64,000 nucleotides of DNA from Agapetus fuscipes (Eukaryota; Arthropoda; Insecta; Trichoptera; Glossosomatidae), in the NCBI GenBank assembly GCA_951799405.1, contig OX637333.1, positions 28,168,785 through 28,232,784 of the forward strand, written 5' to 3'. The notes below the pieces were generated by a model that was given only the letters and a program-made list of their open reading frames with translations, did not search any database and was not told where the DNA came from. Position 1 is the first letter of the stretch, and each line of letters begins with the position of its first letter. The position numbers and the translations under genes were made by a program. This document shows positions 1-10,882 of this stretch, one piece after another.

Positions 1-150
1 ATAGAGACTTTTGTTACATTCAAGGTTTTGTCATATTAAAATAGAGACACAAAACACAAAAGAAAACAAAAAAATAGAGATTTTGCCACATTCAAGGTTT
101 TGTCATATTAAAATGGAGACACGAAAAACACAAAAGAAAACAAATTACAA
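1..150. repeat. Two-copy direct repeat, ~75 bp unit
   Basis: Two consecutive similar units begin at 1 and 74. Each carries the stretch CATTCAAGGTTTTGTCATAT followed by an A-rich end with GAGACAC and ACAAAAGAAAAC. The repeat starts at the window edge, so the array may extend to the left. No coding potential is seen. Confidence 0.8.
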
Positions 151-718
151 AATGGATAAAATATTTTAGCTTCATAATGTGTGTTGACAAACATTATTTA
201 GCATATCCTCGAACCTATCTTTCAAAATTAATACTTAGACGAATACACAGATGGCAATACAATACAGGTATACAAATTTATTTGATAAAAAATATTTAAT
301 CATGGCGAGTTCTATTGAAAAATAATTACAAAACAACAAAATTATACTCGATAAGTGTTATTCACTCACCGAAAATCCATGGTTAATCTGTCACCTTAAG
401 TAAATTTTGATACAATAAAGACGATCATCCATGGATTAAACGATTTGTGAACAGCACTTTAAATATTTACATGATGGTTCTACAACAATAACATGAATAT
501 TAGATTATTAGGCGTTCGTATACAAAGTTTGCTTAATTAAAAAAAAATGCATTTTATACTAGAAGCGAGATTTTAAAGGCGAAAAACTTTACACAAGCTT
601 ATGTTTCAATAATAATTATAAGAATACGTTAAATTGCACCATAGTTGTTCTTGTCATTATCACATAACACATTCACAAGTTTATTTTAAGCTGAGAGCAT
701 AAATGATTGTTACTAACT

Positions 719-896
719 GTAAAAAATGGTTCACTGTGCCAATGTCACCCTGTTTTGGGGTAGGTCGGCAAGAGTTGCAGGGGTTTTGTTCATTTGAGAT
801 TGGGTTTTAATATTGTGAGTCCACAAGCGGCATGTGTAAGTGCAAACATATACACGCCTGCTAAATATCTTGCAACTTAGATTATAGATTATAGAC
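719..896 (+). repeat. Family A repeat, head-truncated
   Basis: Carries the family A core (GGTTCACT.TGCCAATGTCACC, then GGTCGGCAAGAGTTGCAGGG) and ends in GCAACTTAGATTATAGATTA. The usual head with TTCCTTGACTTATAGG is missing. 150-718 is plain AT-rich sequence with nothing recognised. Confidence 0.8.
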
Positions 897-1084
897 TACC
901 AACTTACAAAAGACAGCTTGAAATTTAAGAAAATGATTTAATCTAATAAATTAAAACTTGACTCTTTTAAAACCAGATAAAGCAACTTACAAATTGTTAC
1001 CAGTTTGATGACATAAGTAATATTAAAGTTCTTTTTAATTATATCAATATCTTTTTAAGTATAGAGAGATATCCACTAGTGAAT

Positions 1085-1430
1085 TACTACACATTTAGTG
1101 TAACTTCTTGCCGCTTCCCTGAAGGGGTGGCATGTGGACCTACTTATTTTACCTGTAAAGGGGTCGGCCTTACGCCAACCGTTTCAGATGGGGATTTCCC
1201 AGCTCCCGCTTCCCGAGGGGGCTGGTATTCATTTCTTATGAAGGCTGAGTAAGCTAATCTAATCTAAGTTGCAAAATATATGTAACATTAAAGATTTACA
1301 TTATATGCACTTTCACAAACAAAGCAAAGCGTCGCCGGTATTTTATTTTGGGTTTGAAATAAATAATTTCTGACACCCTCGGTGGGATTCGAACCAGAGC
1401 TCTCGGCATCGAATGCCAGCACTCTCAGAT
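1085..1430 (-). mobile_element. tRNA-derived SINE family C, interrupted by a family A tail
   Basis: In antisense it runs from the 3' body (GTGTAACTTCTTGCCGC) to the tRNA-like head, whose B box appears as GTGGGATTCGAACC. At about 1252-1325 the consensus GCTGAGTAAGCCTTGCCGG is split by a family A tail (CTAATCTAATCTAAGTTGCA), a nested insertion. Family C resembles a tRNA with A box TAGCTCAGTTGG and B box GGTTCGAATCCC in better copies. It is a retroposon, not a functional tRNA. Confidence 0.8.
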
Positions 1431-1689
1431 ATCTAAGAAGTAATAGTAGATGTTAGTTTTAATTTATATAGATTAAGTGTAGATGAACTAGTTTATGAAT
1501 TTGAAATTCTAGAAATTTATCTGAAATTATTGTAGTTTTATTAATTGACAATAAAACCAAATTAAAAGTGATGTTGGAGTTCAATTAACAGAAGGTAGAA
1601 GGTTTGAAGGCAGAAGGTGCTTTCAATGGCTTCACCGAACATATCCGGGCCCATTGGCAATAGAGGAGGGTGTCAGACGAGGCAGGACT

Positions 1690-2009
1690 AGTGAGCGGCC
1701 GCTCTATAGTTCTCCTAGCGCGCGTGACGTTTCGGCTCGCATCAAGCCCTCATCAGCTAGTCTGCGATGACTAGGATGCGGAGAACCACCACTCCCGCCC
1801 TCGACCTCCCTCTCTCTACCTATCCATATCCTGTAGGATGCCTCCAGTGATGCTCTCGAGGCTCTCTCCATATATGAGCTCAGCGCCACTCTTGGGAGGA
1901 TTAGATTCTTGAAGAGGCTGTATAGCGATTTCCCCGGTAGCCCTCTCGCTCCGACTTCCACGACGAAGAGTTCAGTCTTAAATCCGTTTCTCACTATCCG
2001 GTCAACCAA
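1690..2009 (-). pseudogene. LINE open-reading-frame fragment
   Basis: A 101-codon minus-strand frame contains VVEVGARGLPGKSLYSLFK and, after a short gap, a segment ending in SYRIWIGRE. This pattern recurs near the C-terminus of several animal non-LTR retrotransposon polyproteins, downstream of the reverse transcriptase. No start context, reverse transcriptase or endonuclease is present, so it is a decayed fragment. The clade assignment is open. Confidence 0.55.
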
Positions 2010-2060
2010 GTTGCAATACTTGTTAACTTTGAAGTTGTGTCATCTACATTTTTCAACCGA

Positions 2061-2150
2061 CCATGCCGACCCTCCCTGAAACAGGGGTGACATTGGCAAA
2101 GTGAACCATTTTTGGGTGGTCAGCCTCATACCAACCTATGACTCATTTAC
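2061..2150 (-). repeat. Family A head fragment
   Basis: Antisense head half: GCCGACCCTCCCTGAAACAG, then GACATTGGCAAAGTGAACCA and CAGCCTCATACCAACCTATG. The tail half is absent. Confidence 0.8.
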
Positions 2151-2626
2151 AAGACTCAAAATTGAAGGATTTGTTTGCTTTGATACAATCAATGCATTTT
2201 GATAGATGCATCGATCAAACAGAAGGCGGCCAACAAGAACTTTGAATGAAAATTTGTAAATACACAGAAGCAGAGGAAATAATTTACTCATAATTTCCAT
2301 TTATATTCATTTAATTTTTGAAAATATTCTAGATAACCGCATCTGGTTTTATTCAACTCAATTTACTCCTCCAGAATAATGTTTATGAGTACACTCATCA
2401 AATATTTATAAATCTCTTTCTTTTGCTTAGTAAGTATAAGGATATAACAACCACCTTTCCTTAATTATAAAATTTAAGATTTACATTTAAACCATCGGTA
2501 GATTATACTATGAATATGTTTCATAAGAGTTCATTTATACACAAATTATTCATAGACAACAACTGTGTTTGCAAAAAACGCCCAAAAACTTATAAGCAGA
2601 AGAAATTTGTTCTTTCCTTCACCTGG

Positions 2627-2686
2627 AAGCAAACCTGCAGAGGCTCTGGCCACCCGTAATGGCGACAGAGTTACAGTTACACTTTG
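2627..2686 (+). pseudogene. Terminal scrap of LINE group G
   Basis: GCAGAGGCTCTGGCCACCC followed by GGCGACAGAGTTACAGTTAC is the same 3' terminus seen at 16140-16205, where it follows a LINE-like reading frame ending RGSGHP. Nothing else is recognised between 2150 and 3386 apart from AT-rich sequence. Confidence 0.6.
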
Positions 2687-3271
2687 TAAGTATAGAAATT
2701 AAAAATTCGATGTACAGCAACATAAGAAAGTTTGTATTAAGTGTCTGCAGAAATTTGTAAAATATATTTTACAAAAAATAGTCATTTTAATGAGTAGCTA
2801 CTTTTTACTTTCAAGCCATGTTAAATTGTCTTAATTAAGTTTTAGATTTACTGTGTTGCTTTTTATGCAAACAGTAGGAGCTCTATAACAAAAAAGGCTA
2901 TAAAGTAATCATAAACCTTTTGGCAATATACTTTTATTCTTATCTCTTATCAGCCAAACCTGCCAGATCAGAACAGATTATATACTTTTATGAGACTGAT
3001 AACATAACAAAATTGCGTGCAAATCGATGATAGATTTGTTGCATGGGCAAATCCAATAATCCCAATACTTTAGCAAAGATAAACAAAATTGCTTTTTTTA
3101 TATTATAGAGCATCTACTGTTTAAAGATATGGATTCTGAATAAAGATTTAAGGCAGAAGTAATATACATAATACAAACATGAATGAGTTTCATCTATAAA
3201 CAAGATAATAGTATCTCAACATTGATTGGCTAATTTTATTAGAAAATCTATTTTTTTAAAATGTCCACTTA

Positions 3272-3303
3272 TTTATTGAAGTTGATAACAATTTAATTTT
3301 ATT
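3272..3303 (-). promoter_or_regulatory. Candidate polyadenylation signals of the GT31 gene
   Basis: On the minus strand AATAAA occurs at 3303-3298 and 3277-3272, about 85-115 bases past the stop codon. The motif is common by chance in AT-rich DNA, so this is suggestive only. Confidence 0.35.
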
Positions 3304-3386
3304 AAATTCACTACCTTATGGCAACTGCAGCCGAGACACACATCATCGGTAAAACAAAATCACTTGTAAAATTTAAAATTCTAAAT

Positions 3387-4511
3387 TCACTTGCATTTGG
3401 ATTTCCCGTCCAGTAGTTTCTTCCACAAATCAAATTGTTCGCTAAACTTCACCATGTGTATGCTGATGGCCCGTTGCACGGTGCACGCGTTCATCGGGAC
3501 CCGCTTGTTCAGGAACTCCGCAGCGTGAATGCGCCTCAAGCCTATTTTCTGCGCGACAACACCAGTCGTGTACACGTCTTCGAGTTTAAGGTACGTCTGA
3601 TCCAGCGCTGCTTTGTACAAATCCCCCGTTAACAATGGAGAAAGGAGGTACGCTGGACCCGTGGTGAAGTCAGGAAAGACTGGTGCTTTGTACTGTAATT
3701 TGGAAACATAATATTTTGATTTCTTGTTCCTAATTGGCTTCCAGCGCTTTGCCAACCTTCCAAATATGACTTTCTTATCGTTGACGTGTTTGTCGGCGAA
3801 CAAGATCAGTTTTGGGATGTTTATGAACATGTCGTCGTCAGTTTTGAGGAGAAACTTTGCTTTTGGACAATAGTCCGACACCCACTCCATCATTGAAATT
3901 GTTTTGAGTGTCAAATTATTATAGCTGTCGAAGAACCTCCCTCGGATTACATCGGAATACATCACACCCTCGTTTTTAATTTTGACATTCAAATTTTCAT
4001 CCTCTGAAGCGCCGAGTAAAAACGCAATGGCAACATCTTTCCTTGTTGAGTAATGTCCCCACGTTTGCCGTATTGCCATGCGTGCTTCGAAATGCGACGG
4101 AGCCGACATGATCACGACTATCAGTTTTAGTTCCGAGCCTAGATCCGGACAGATTTCAGGTCTTGGTACATCGTGTCCTGCGGAATACAACGTCCTGGTT
4201 ATGATTCCTTTGGTGAGGTCTGCGGTTGTTTTGGGTGATGTGTTATTGATGATGCTTTGCACGGTGCTCACTGGGAGGGTGATGATTGTGTTGTTGACGA
4301 CGCTGGGACTTGACTGCGTGATGGTGGGGGAGCTGGTGTTGGACCTGGACCAGTCCTCGTTGGTTGTGTTTGGGCTGGTCAGGGTTTGCGACAGCGGGCT
4401 GGGCCGCGGTCGGGGCGGGATGGCCTCTTGCTCGGTGCAGTAGGAGGCGTACCCGTAGATGGTGAGGCAGATGGCCCCCACGACCAGCAGGTGGGCCACC
4501 TTGGGGGGCAT
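3387..4511 (-). CDS. Beta-1,3-galactosyltransferase (GT31 family, Golgi type II membrane protein)
   Basis: A 374-residue protein in one uninterrupted coding exon, of normal length for the family. GT31 enzymes transfer galactose (or N-acetylglucosamine) from a UDP-sugar in beta-1,3 linkage to glycoprotein or glycolipid acceptors in the Golgi lumen. Residues about 6-21 form a signal-anchor; 26-115 are a Ser/Thr/Pro/Asn-rich stem with several N-glycosylation sequons (for example 48, 58, 73, 89, 199 by sequence). The catalytic domain runs from about 128 with RQTWG (148-152), DSYNNLTLKT (195-204), the metal-binding KTDDDMFIN (223-231, DDD at 225-227), a FPDFTTGPAYLLS segment (279-291) and EDVY (311-314). 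The start is the first ATG after an in-frame TGA at 4535-4533. It resembles the insect 'beta-1,3-galactosyltransferase 5-like/1' group more than Brainiac; donor and acceptor specificity cannot be read from sequence. Confidence 0.95.
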   Translation of the reverse strand: MPPKVAHLLVVGAICLTIYGYASYCTEQEAIPPRPRPSPLSQTLTSPNTTNEDWSRSNTSSPTITQSSPSVVNNTIITLPVSTVQSIINNTSPKTTADLTKGIITRTLYSAGHDVPRPEICPDLGSELKLIVVIMSAPSHFEARMAIRQTWGHYSTRKDVAIAFLLGASEDENLNVKIKNEGVMYSDVIRGRFFDSYNNLTLKTISMMEWVSDYCPKAKFLLKTDDDMFINIPKLILFADKHVNDKKVIFGRLAKRWKPIRNKKSKYYVSKLQYKAPVFPDFTTGPAYLLSPLLTGDLYKAALDQTYLKLEDVYTTGVVAQKIGLRRIHAAEFLNKRVPMNACTVQRAISIHMVKFSEQFDLWKKLLDGKSKCK

Positions 4512-4557
4512 GGCGGGGGAGGAGCCCTCAAGTCACCTCCTGGAGTTCTATATACTG
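4512..4557 (-). promoter_or_regulatory. 5' UTR segment with splice acceptor of the GT31 gene
   Basis: On the minus strand a pyrimidine-rich run ending CTGTTTGTTTCAG precedes the exon at about 4554, and an in-frame TGA lies 24 bases before the ATG. This fits a non-coding upstream exon joined here, so the true promoter lies at higher coordinates. No donor could be chosen with confidence in 4558-5450, which is AT-rich and without recognisable genes. Confidence 0.6.
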
Positions 4558-5314
4558 AAACAAACAGAACAGTAAAATGAGATTTAAAGAATTATGGAAT
4601 TTTAAAGTATGTTTGAGCTTCAAAGTAATGAAGATATAACAAAGACAGAAAATAAAATATAAACTTTTTTTTAAAGAGAGAAAAAAACATGATAGGTAAT
4701 CAGACCGCCAAATATCTTAATATTTATACAATGTTTAGATTCAACTCCTAGCAAGGCGAGTGAGAAGGGAAGTGAGCAGGGCATGTGTGTAAACAGGCAT
4801 ACTTCCCATAAGAACAGTGACTCCTGATTGCGACAGTAAACTTCCTACTTTAGGCGATATTCTTTCGGGAGTCAGTAAATTGTTTCATACATACAAAATA
4901 TTTTATTTTTATTTTCTGTAAAAAAGCTAATGCAGTATAATAAATAAATAAATGTTGGTAACTTGTTTTTTCTCTAACTCGTTTTTCCTCGGAAAAATCA
5001 GAGTATTGGCATTTTAACTGTGATATATTTTCAAACAAAAAGTAACAGTCCAATTGCTATTTTCGGTATTTTTCTTATCTGTGGTTATTTTTTAGGATTA
5101 ACCAGGAGCGCTGACCTACGACAACATTACTACAGACTGTGAATACTAAAATTTATATCAGCAAATAAACATGTTTATGGCGTGGCAGGACTACGGAACA
5201 GATGCCTGATAAGCTCTGTACATTCAAACCTTGTTCATTTGAATACTTTGTACGTGCGGTATTTGATTTTGTGTGTACGATGTAAATATGTGCAGAGTTT
5301 TTATTTACAATAGT

Positions 5315-5405
5315 ACTGTAATCTAAGTTGCACAGATATATAACATTTAAGATTCTTATAACATGGATTGCCACATTAAAGTAGACACGTGTAATTTCAC
5401 GCTTA
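5315..5405 (-). repeat. Family A tail fragment
   Basis: Diverged antisense tail: GTAATCTAAGTTGCA, GATATATAACATTTAAGATT, then GTAGACACGTGTAATTTCACG. The head is missing. Confidence 0.65.
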
Positions 5406-5452
5406 AAAAAGCACAACATGAAAACCTCATTTCAAATTGCTGATTGTCTATG

Positions 5453-5698
5453 TTCCTTAACTCATAGGTTGATATGCGGCTGACCACTTATGCTGTAGAA
5501 AATAGTTCACCTTTCCAATGCCACCCCTGTTCCAGGGAAGGTCGGCGAGAGTTGCAGGGTGTATGTCCATTTGAGATTTGATTTTTATGTTGTAGGTTCA
5601 CATGAGGCATGTGCAAGCGCGAACTTGTACGTGTCTGTTTGTGAGAATGCATATAATTTCAATCCCCAATGCTTCATGTATTTGTAGCATAGATTAGA
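5453..5698 (+). repeat. Family A repeat, near full length
   Basis: Starts TTCCTTAACTCATAGGTTG and passes through GCGGCTGACCACTTATGCTG, the CCACCCCTGTTCCAGGGAAG core, and a short tail TTGTAGCATAGATTAG. Confidence 0.85.
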
Positions 5699-6129
5699 AA
5701 TGAACATAAGTTTTGATTTTATATACCATCTTAAAATAAATATATTTTCTATGAAGTAATACACCTTTCTGGTTACCTTACAAGGACTATTATTAGCCGT
5801 TATTACGTTGCATGTAGTGTTTTTTTTTCTTTCTAAGACTTCTGTCGTAATAAAAAAACTAGAGGATTGTAAGAACTGGGAAATTAATATTGAATATTAG
5901 TCGGCCTAAATAACTACACATTTTTTTCTAACAAATCGTGATTTAGATTGGCTGACCTTTCCTATTGTTTCTCAATTATGAAGCGCTGTCATCCATTTTG
6001 TATTGTAGACACAAGTCGGAACAAAAACCATCGATAATAATTATGTATTGTTCGTTTTTTTTTTTCACTCATTTTTCGTTTAATACAAAAATAAAGTATG
6101 TTGTCGAATATTTATGAATATAATTCATG

Positions 6130-6366
6130 TTTCTTGAATTATAGGTTGTTGTGAGGCTGATCACAAATGGTTCACTTTGCCAATGTCGCCCCTGTTTCAG
6201 GGAAGGTCGGCGAGAGTTGCAGGGTTTATGTTCATTTGAAATTGGGTTTTTATATTGTAGGTCCACATGCGGAATGTGTTAGCGCGAAATTATACATGTC
6301 TGCTTGTGGGAATGCGTTTAATATAAATCTTAAATGATATATACATCTTTGCAGCTTAGATTTAGA
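6130..6366 (+). repeat. Family A repeat, near full length
   Basis: Begins TTCTTGAATTATAGGTTG and contains CCCCTGTTTCAGGGAAGGTC, GGTCCACATGCGGAATGTG and a TTTGCAGCTTAGAT end. Between 6366 and 6870 only AT-rich sequence is seen. Confidence 0.85.
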
Positions 6367-6875
6367 CTTTTTTTTTGATTTTATGTTATTCCTCAATGAA
6401 GTAAACGTTCTTCCACGCACACATTATATATATACAGGGTTGTCTTTTAAATTAACAAGATTTAATATCACATCATTTGCTACAGTTAGAAATTTCCTAA
6501 GTAATTGCTTAAACGAGTAATTAACTATAAAACATCTATGGCTGTAAACACAGGAATTCCATTTAAGGCCAACTGTGAAATCTAACCATAAAAGCCTGTT
6601 CCACAAGTATAAAACGTCTTACAAAATAAAAAAATATATTGAAACCCGCGCAGCGCCTCGAGTGATTGTTTAAGTTTCAATGCACATTTGGTAAAATTCT
6701 ATGGTTAAGTTTTAACGTGGTTTTATACTCGGGGTAGTGTAAAATAAATACTTATTTATTAAAGGGATAAATGCATTGCGTTATAATGCTATCTATCAAC
6801 ATAAAATATATAGATGGAGCATCTGAGACGATTTGTGTACCTACCAAAAAAGTGTGCGCCTTTGGGCGTACCTAC

Positions 6876-7130
6876 CGCTGCCTTAGTTCTTGTTTACCGT
6901 AAACGCCATTGAGAAAATTTTACATGAGCAATGTTTGCATGTGTACTGGACCAATGTGTCTTATAAAAACCAGAAATTTATTTAAAAAATATTTAAAAGA
7001 ACTCTCACATTATCGAGTTTTACGGTTTTTCTTAGCTCAGATTGTGTAGAATTTGATTCATAAGACAACTGCATGAAAAAGTCATATTTGACAAGATTGA
7101 CGTATACGGTAAACAAGAACTGGGGGAGCG
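6876..7130. mobile_element. MITE family L, 255 bp
   Basis: Terminal inverted repeats: left CGCTGCCTTAGTTCTTGTTT; the right end reads AAACAAGAACTGGGGGAGCG, whose reverse complement is CGCTCCCCCAGTTCTTGTTT. Flanked on both sides by CTAC (6872-6875 and 7131-7134), a likely 4-bp target duplication. A second copy of about the same length lies at 12072-12326. The 70-codon frame inside starts within the repeat and is not considered a gene. Confidence 0.8.
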
Positions 7131-7574
7131 CTACGCTTCTCACACACAAGGTGTTGTTACTATCAGTTTCCGGGCAACCGTCATGTTCATGTCTCTTTTC
7201 GACGTATGACGTTAATATCTTGTGTCTCTTTTTTTCGTTGTTTACCTATTATTTCGTTTCATGGGACTTTGATACATTGGGGTAAAGCAGACGTAAGCCT
7301 ATAATATTGTCGAATTTAAGCGGGTTCTATTTAATAAAATCTGCAGTTTATATTTTTTAGTGTTGATCTGTTAACACAGTGAAAGTCCATTTTTTTAAAT
7401 ATTTAAAAAATTGAAATGGTAAAACATGGTTTTAATTCACTTTATTCTTTTTCTTTATTTGTTTATTCTGCAGTTTATTTATTTTTTACAATTTATTTTA
7501 TCACTTTCGGTTCATAGTTAGATTTATACAGTTTAGTTCGAAGGTTGAATGATTTCAAAAGCTGCGGGGAATTG

Positions 7575-7848
7575 GATAGACGCGTCTACTGAGAAGTACG
7601 GTAGACGCGTCTATTGAGAAGTACGGTAGACGCGTCTATTGAGAAGTACGGTAGACGCGTCTATTGAGAAGTACGGTAGACGCGTCTATTGAGAAGTACG
7701 GTAGACGCACCAATTGAGAAGAATGATAGACGCGCCAATTGAGAAGAATGGTAGACGCGTCTATTGAGAAGTATGGTAGACGCATCTATTGAGAAGTACG
7801 GTAGACACGTCTATTCATAAGTACGGTAGACGTGTCTATTGAGAAGAC
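7575..7848. repeat. 25-bp minisatellite, ~11 units
   Basis: About eleven tandem copies of a unit containing TAGACGCGTCTATTGAGAAG plus TACGG. Each unit includes ACGCGT, inside the palindrome TAGACGCGTCTA. Central units vary at the palindrome (for example GACGCACCAATT). Confidence 0.95.
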
Positions 7849-8062
7849 CGTTTGAGTGTATCCTGTGTCTGCTTAGCTATGGAAAGGTGTAGGATAGTTT
7901 TTTTCATTTCTTCCTTACCTATTGATTATTTTGTTGAGTCAATACTCAGTAACTAGAAGGGGAGATAGTTTTTTGAAGTCCCGATCCCCTATTTAAAACA
8001 AAACTTGTTGCCATGGCAACGCGTCCTGACTAGATCATCAACATCGATACAGCTATACAATT

Positions 8063-8378
8063 CAGTGGCGAAGGGTGCCATACAACTCGATTCCCATCGG
8101 TTTCCCTTTTAAAATGAGGCAAAAATGATAATAAAGTAGACTGCATGGTTTCAAGGTCGCCTTTGGGATGACCAAGAGTCATGAAAAGGCGCTATAAAAA
8201 TATTGTATTATTATTCAATGGGGGAAAAATACGAATTGTTTCTTTGGTTTTTAAATGTTTTTTTTTATATTATATTTGTATTTTTTTTACTTTGTGGCTT
8301 TATTTTTTAACTACTTGGTTGCCTCATTTTAAAAGGGAAGCCGATGGGAATCGAGTTGTATGGCACCCTTCGCCACTG
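8063..8378. mobile_element. Inverted-repeat MITE, ~316 bp
   Basis: Arms of about 60 bp: left begins CAGTGGCGAAGGGTGCCATA, right ends TATGGCACCCTTCGCCACTG. Similar sequence CTATACA sits just outside both ends (8053-8059 and 8379-8385), a possible imperfect 8-bp duplication. The CAG...CTG ends are hAT-like. The internal 90-codon frame is judged spurious. Confidence 0.85.
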
Positions 8379-8665
8379 CTATACATACATATTGCATACA
8401 CAGACGTTCACTTCATGCATTTGTTGGTAAGAGACTTACCACCTTTATTGTAAAACAAATTTATACTTAGAATGTCACCACCTACTCCTAAAATCCAGTA
8501 AAGAAAATTCGTAATCTTTTGCGGTTCAAATTTCCTTATGTCGCTTCAAAAACGCGATAAAATTGCGACGTCACACGGCAGGACTGCTGGGAGAAAAGGC
8601 AAACTGCACCCCTCGCTGAGCATGTCTCGCTGAGCTATGCTCTGTCGATGGGACTTCAAAAAGAC

Positions 8666-8930
8666 CACTACGCTCTGCCCTTACTGCTGTCAACAAGGTT
8701 ATAGTGCCCAATAGAGCAAACACATCAAACTTTGCAGACAGAAGCTTTGCGGTGGCCGGGCCGGTGGCCTGGAACAATTTACCCATCGGTGTTCGCGCGA
8801 ACCAGCCTACCACCACCTTCAGAAAGGAACTGAAGACACTACTTTTCTCGAGAAGCCATGGCGCCCTTGAGATGGTCCTGGACCATTAAATGGCGCCACA
8901 GGAAAGAAATCATCCATCATCATCATCATC
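8666..8930 (+). pseudogene. LINE (CR1/L2-like) 3' end with ATC tail
   Basis: The reading frame ends with FAVAGPVAWNNLPIGVRANQ, then TFRKELKTLLF and a stop at 8887-8889. The '(F)xVAGPxxWNxLP...FKxxLKTxLF' pattern is typical of the C-terminus of CR1/L2-type non-LTR retrotransposons. The 3' end is GGCGCCACAGGAAAGAAATC followed by a short CATCATCATC tail, also typical. All upstream domains are missing. Confidence 0.75.
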
Positions 8931-10390
8931 AAACAAATATTTTGTTATTCGTCCCATACAAGTGTGACGTTTTCCCGCCGACAATTTTTCTTAAATTCAA
9001 AATCTAGCCGAGTCCATTTTCAGCTCATTCCTTACATTGTAATCTTCCACACATTTAAGGTTTTATTTTTAGTAACATTTCACAGCCGGAGGGCGCAATT
9101 ACGTACCTACATGTGAAATTATAGGGACAGATGAAAAGATGATAAGGCATGGATCTCAAATACGTTTTCTAATGGCGCGAGCAGTGTTGCAACACTTACA
9201 AAACTGATTGATGGGTCGCCATACGTCAAAATTTGAATAGGTATTTATTTCGACATACCTACCTGTCTAAAAAATACAACTTATCATTTTTATGCTTCGA
9301 ATTAGTTCAGGTCAAGTTCAGACAAAGGCAATGAGGTCTGCACGTGAATTGGCATAGACAATTATGTCTCGTCAACCGGCCGGGTTGATAGGGGAAAGAC
9401 AAAAAAATGTTTTGTTATTTGTAGCTAAGGACGGCAGTCTCATACAAGACAGACGTTTGCTTGCTGAGAAAAATATTAATTATAAAAAAAAATCGGACCT
9501 ACTTAGTCAATAATGTTAATATTCAGTTGTTGTTAGTAAAAAAAATAGTTCCCCAAGATGAGTGCCAATATAAATCATGCTGACAACACTGTTGTGATTT
9601 TATTACCTACGTAAGGATTTTCATAGACAAAAATTATATAATATACTCGTAGAAAAGAAATGTTGTGAGTAGGTATTCTACATTTAAATTTAAAAAATTT
9701 CAACAATGATGTGTCAACTTTCAAATTTTGAAATTGGAATATCATCTTTGTATTACTAGATTATTAAACAATAATTTAATGGCCCTTTGAAATTTCAAAT
9801 TTGGAATGTCGTGGTGAAAATTATGCAAACATAGAAACATAGACAATAATATTGTCCATTGAAATACAAAATAATGAAAAATTCAAATTTGGAATGTCAC
9901 CGATACAATGTTACCTGTGTAAAAAAAAAAACTTAACGAGGCATGGGCAATATTTCATGTTAATTTGAAAATGGAATCGGAGAGATGAGCTGTCAGAAAA
10001 TGCATGTAAATATTTATAATAATCATAAAAGTTTAAAGTGGTCATAGCTGATGCAAGATGGCGTCCCGTTATGATCAGAGAAATGGTTCGCCCACAAAAA
10101 ATGGTGTGATTTGATTACGAAACATCTACTTATACATAGCCATATTCTGGCGGTAAATTACAGTGTTGCCATACGTAAAAATATTAATGCAACATGTGTT
10201 AGGTAGAAATCATAATAATGCATACCTAAACCAACATGTTTACTTCGAAAATTAACAAAAAAAAAAAAGGTTCTTGAACTTTGTTAATTAAAAAAGTGGT
10301 ATTACTAACAAATAACTGTTTTTTATTTGTCAGATATGAAAATGATTGCTTCGGAATGGTAAAAACAGAATTTATAGTTGCTAGATGGAT
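8931..10390. other. AT-rich interval with no gene
   Basis: No gene or RNA is recognised. About 9370-9490 resembles segments at 35075-35190, 46445-46560 and 59285-59410 (GGCCGGGTT..., then AAAGGCAAACA-like and GACGTTT...GAGAAAAA), so it probably holds an old unnamed repeat. Confidence 0.5.
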
Positions 10391-10392
10391 AG

Positions 10393-10680
10393 ATAATAAT
10401 AATATTAGAATGATTTATTTAGTGAGCGCGGTTTTTGTGTGAATCACACATCAAGAGCCCTCTGCGAGCTTGGTCGTCGCTGTAGAAAGCTCAAATTCTC
10501 AAGCAAGACCCAGTCGCTGTAAGGCTGCATGGACCTTTTTGGTGACCGGTCTTTCGTAAAGCTATATGAATTTTTCAGCCTAGCCAAGAGCGTATTTGAA
10601 AATATAATTAGTATATTTTTTGTGTTCCACTGGGATTCGAACTCACGACCTTCCATTTACAAGTCCGAAGCATTACAATG
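10393..10680 (-). mobile_element. tRNA-derived SINE family B
   Basis: Antisense copy: a tail of AATAATAATAATATTAGAAT, then TTTATTTAGTGAGCGCG, CTCTGCGAGCTTGGTCGTCG, CCGGTCTTTCGTAAAG and the tRNA-like head with its B box as GGGATTCGAACTC. Confidence 0.85.
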
Positions 10681-10684
10681 GATG

Positions 10685-10860
10685 GATATTGATATCTGAG
10701 CCAAGAAAAAAACGTAAAACACGATAATGTGACTGCCGTTTTAAATATTTTGAAATTTCCAGTTTTCATAAGACACATTGGTCCAGTACACACAAAAAAC
10801 ATTACTCATGTGAAATTACCTCTGACATAAGACAAATAAGCACTAAGGGAACGATTAGTC
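10685..10860 (-). repeat. Diverged MITE L relative, fragment
   Basis: Shares ACACATTGGTCCAGTACAC, TTACTCATGTGAAATT and CATAAGACAAATAAGCAC, the inverted form of MITE L internal sequence (GTGTACTGGACCAATGTGTC). A related fragment flanks 39250-39570. Confidence 0.6.
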
Positions 10861-10882
10861 AAAGTATACCATTTTTTACAGC

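Noticed and set aside
1690..1712. Cloning-vector polylinker (ACTAGTGAGCGGCCGCTCTA)
   Set aside because: It is a short chance resemblance; the flanking LINE frame ends next to it and no further vector sequence follows.
4078..4580. Plus-strand frames over the GT31 gene
   Set aside because: Shadows of the minus-strand coding sequence, caused by its GC-rich codons.
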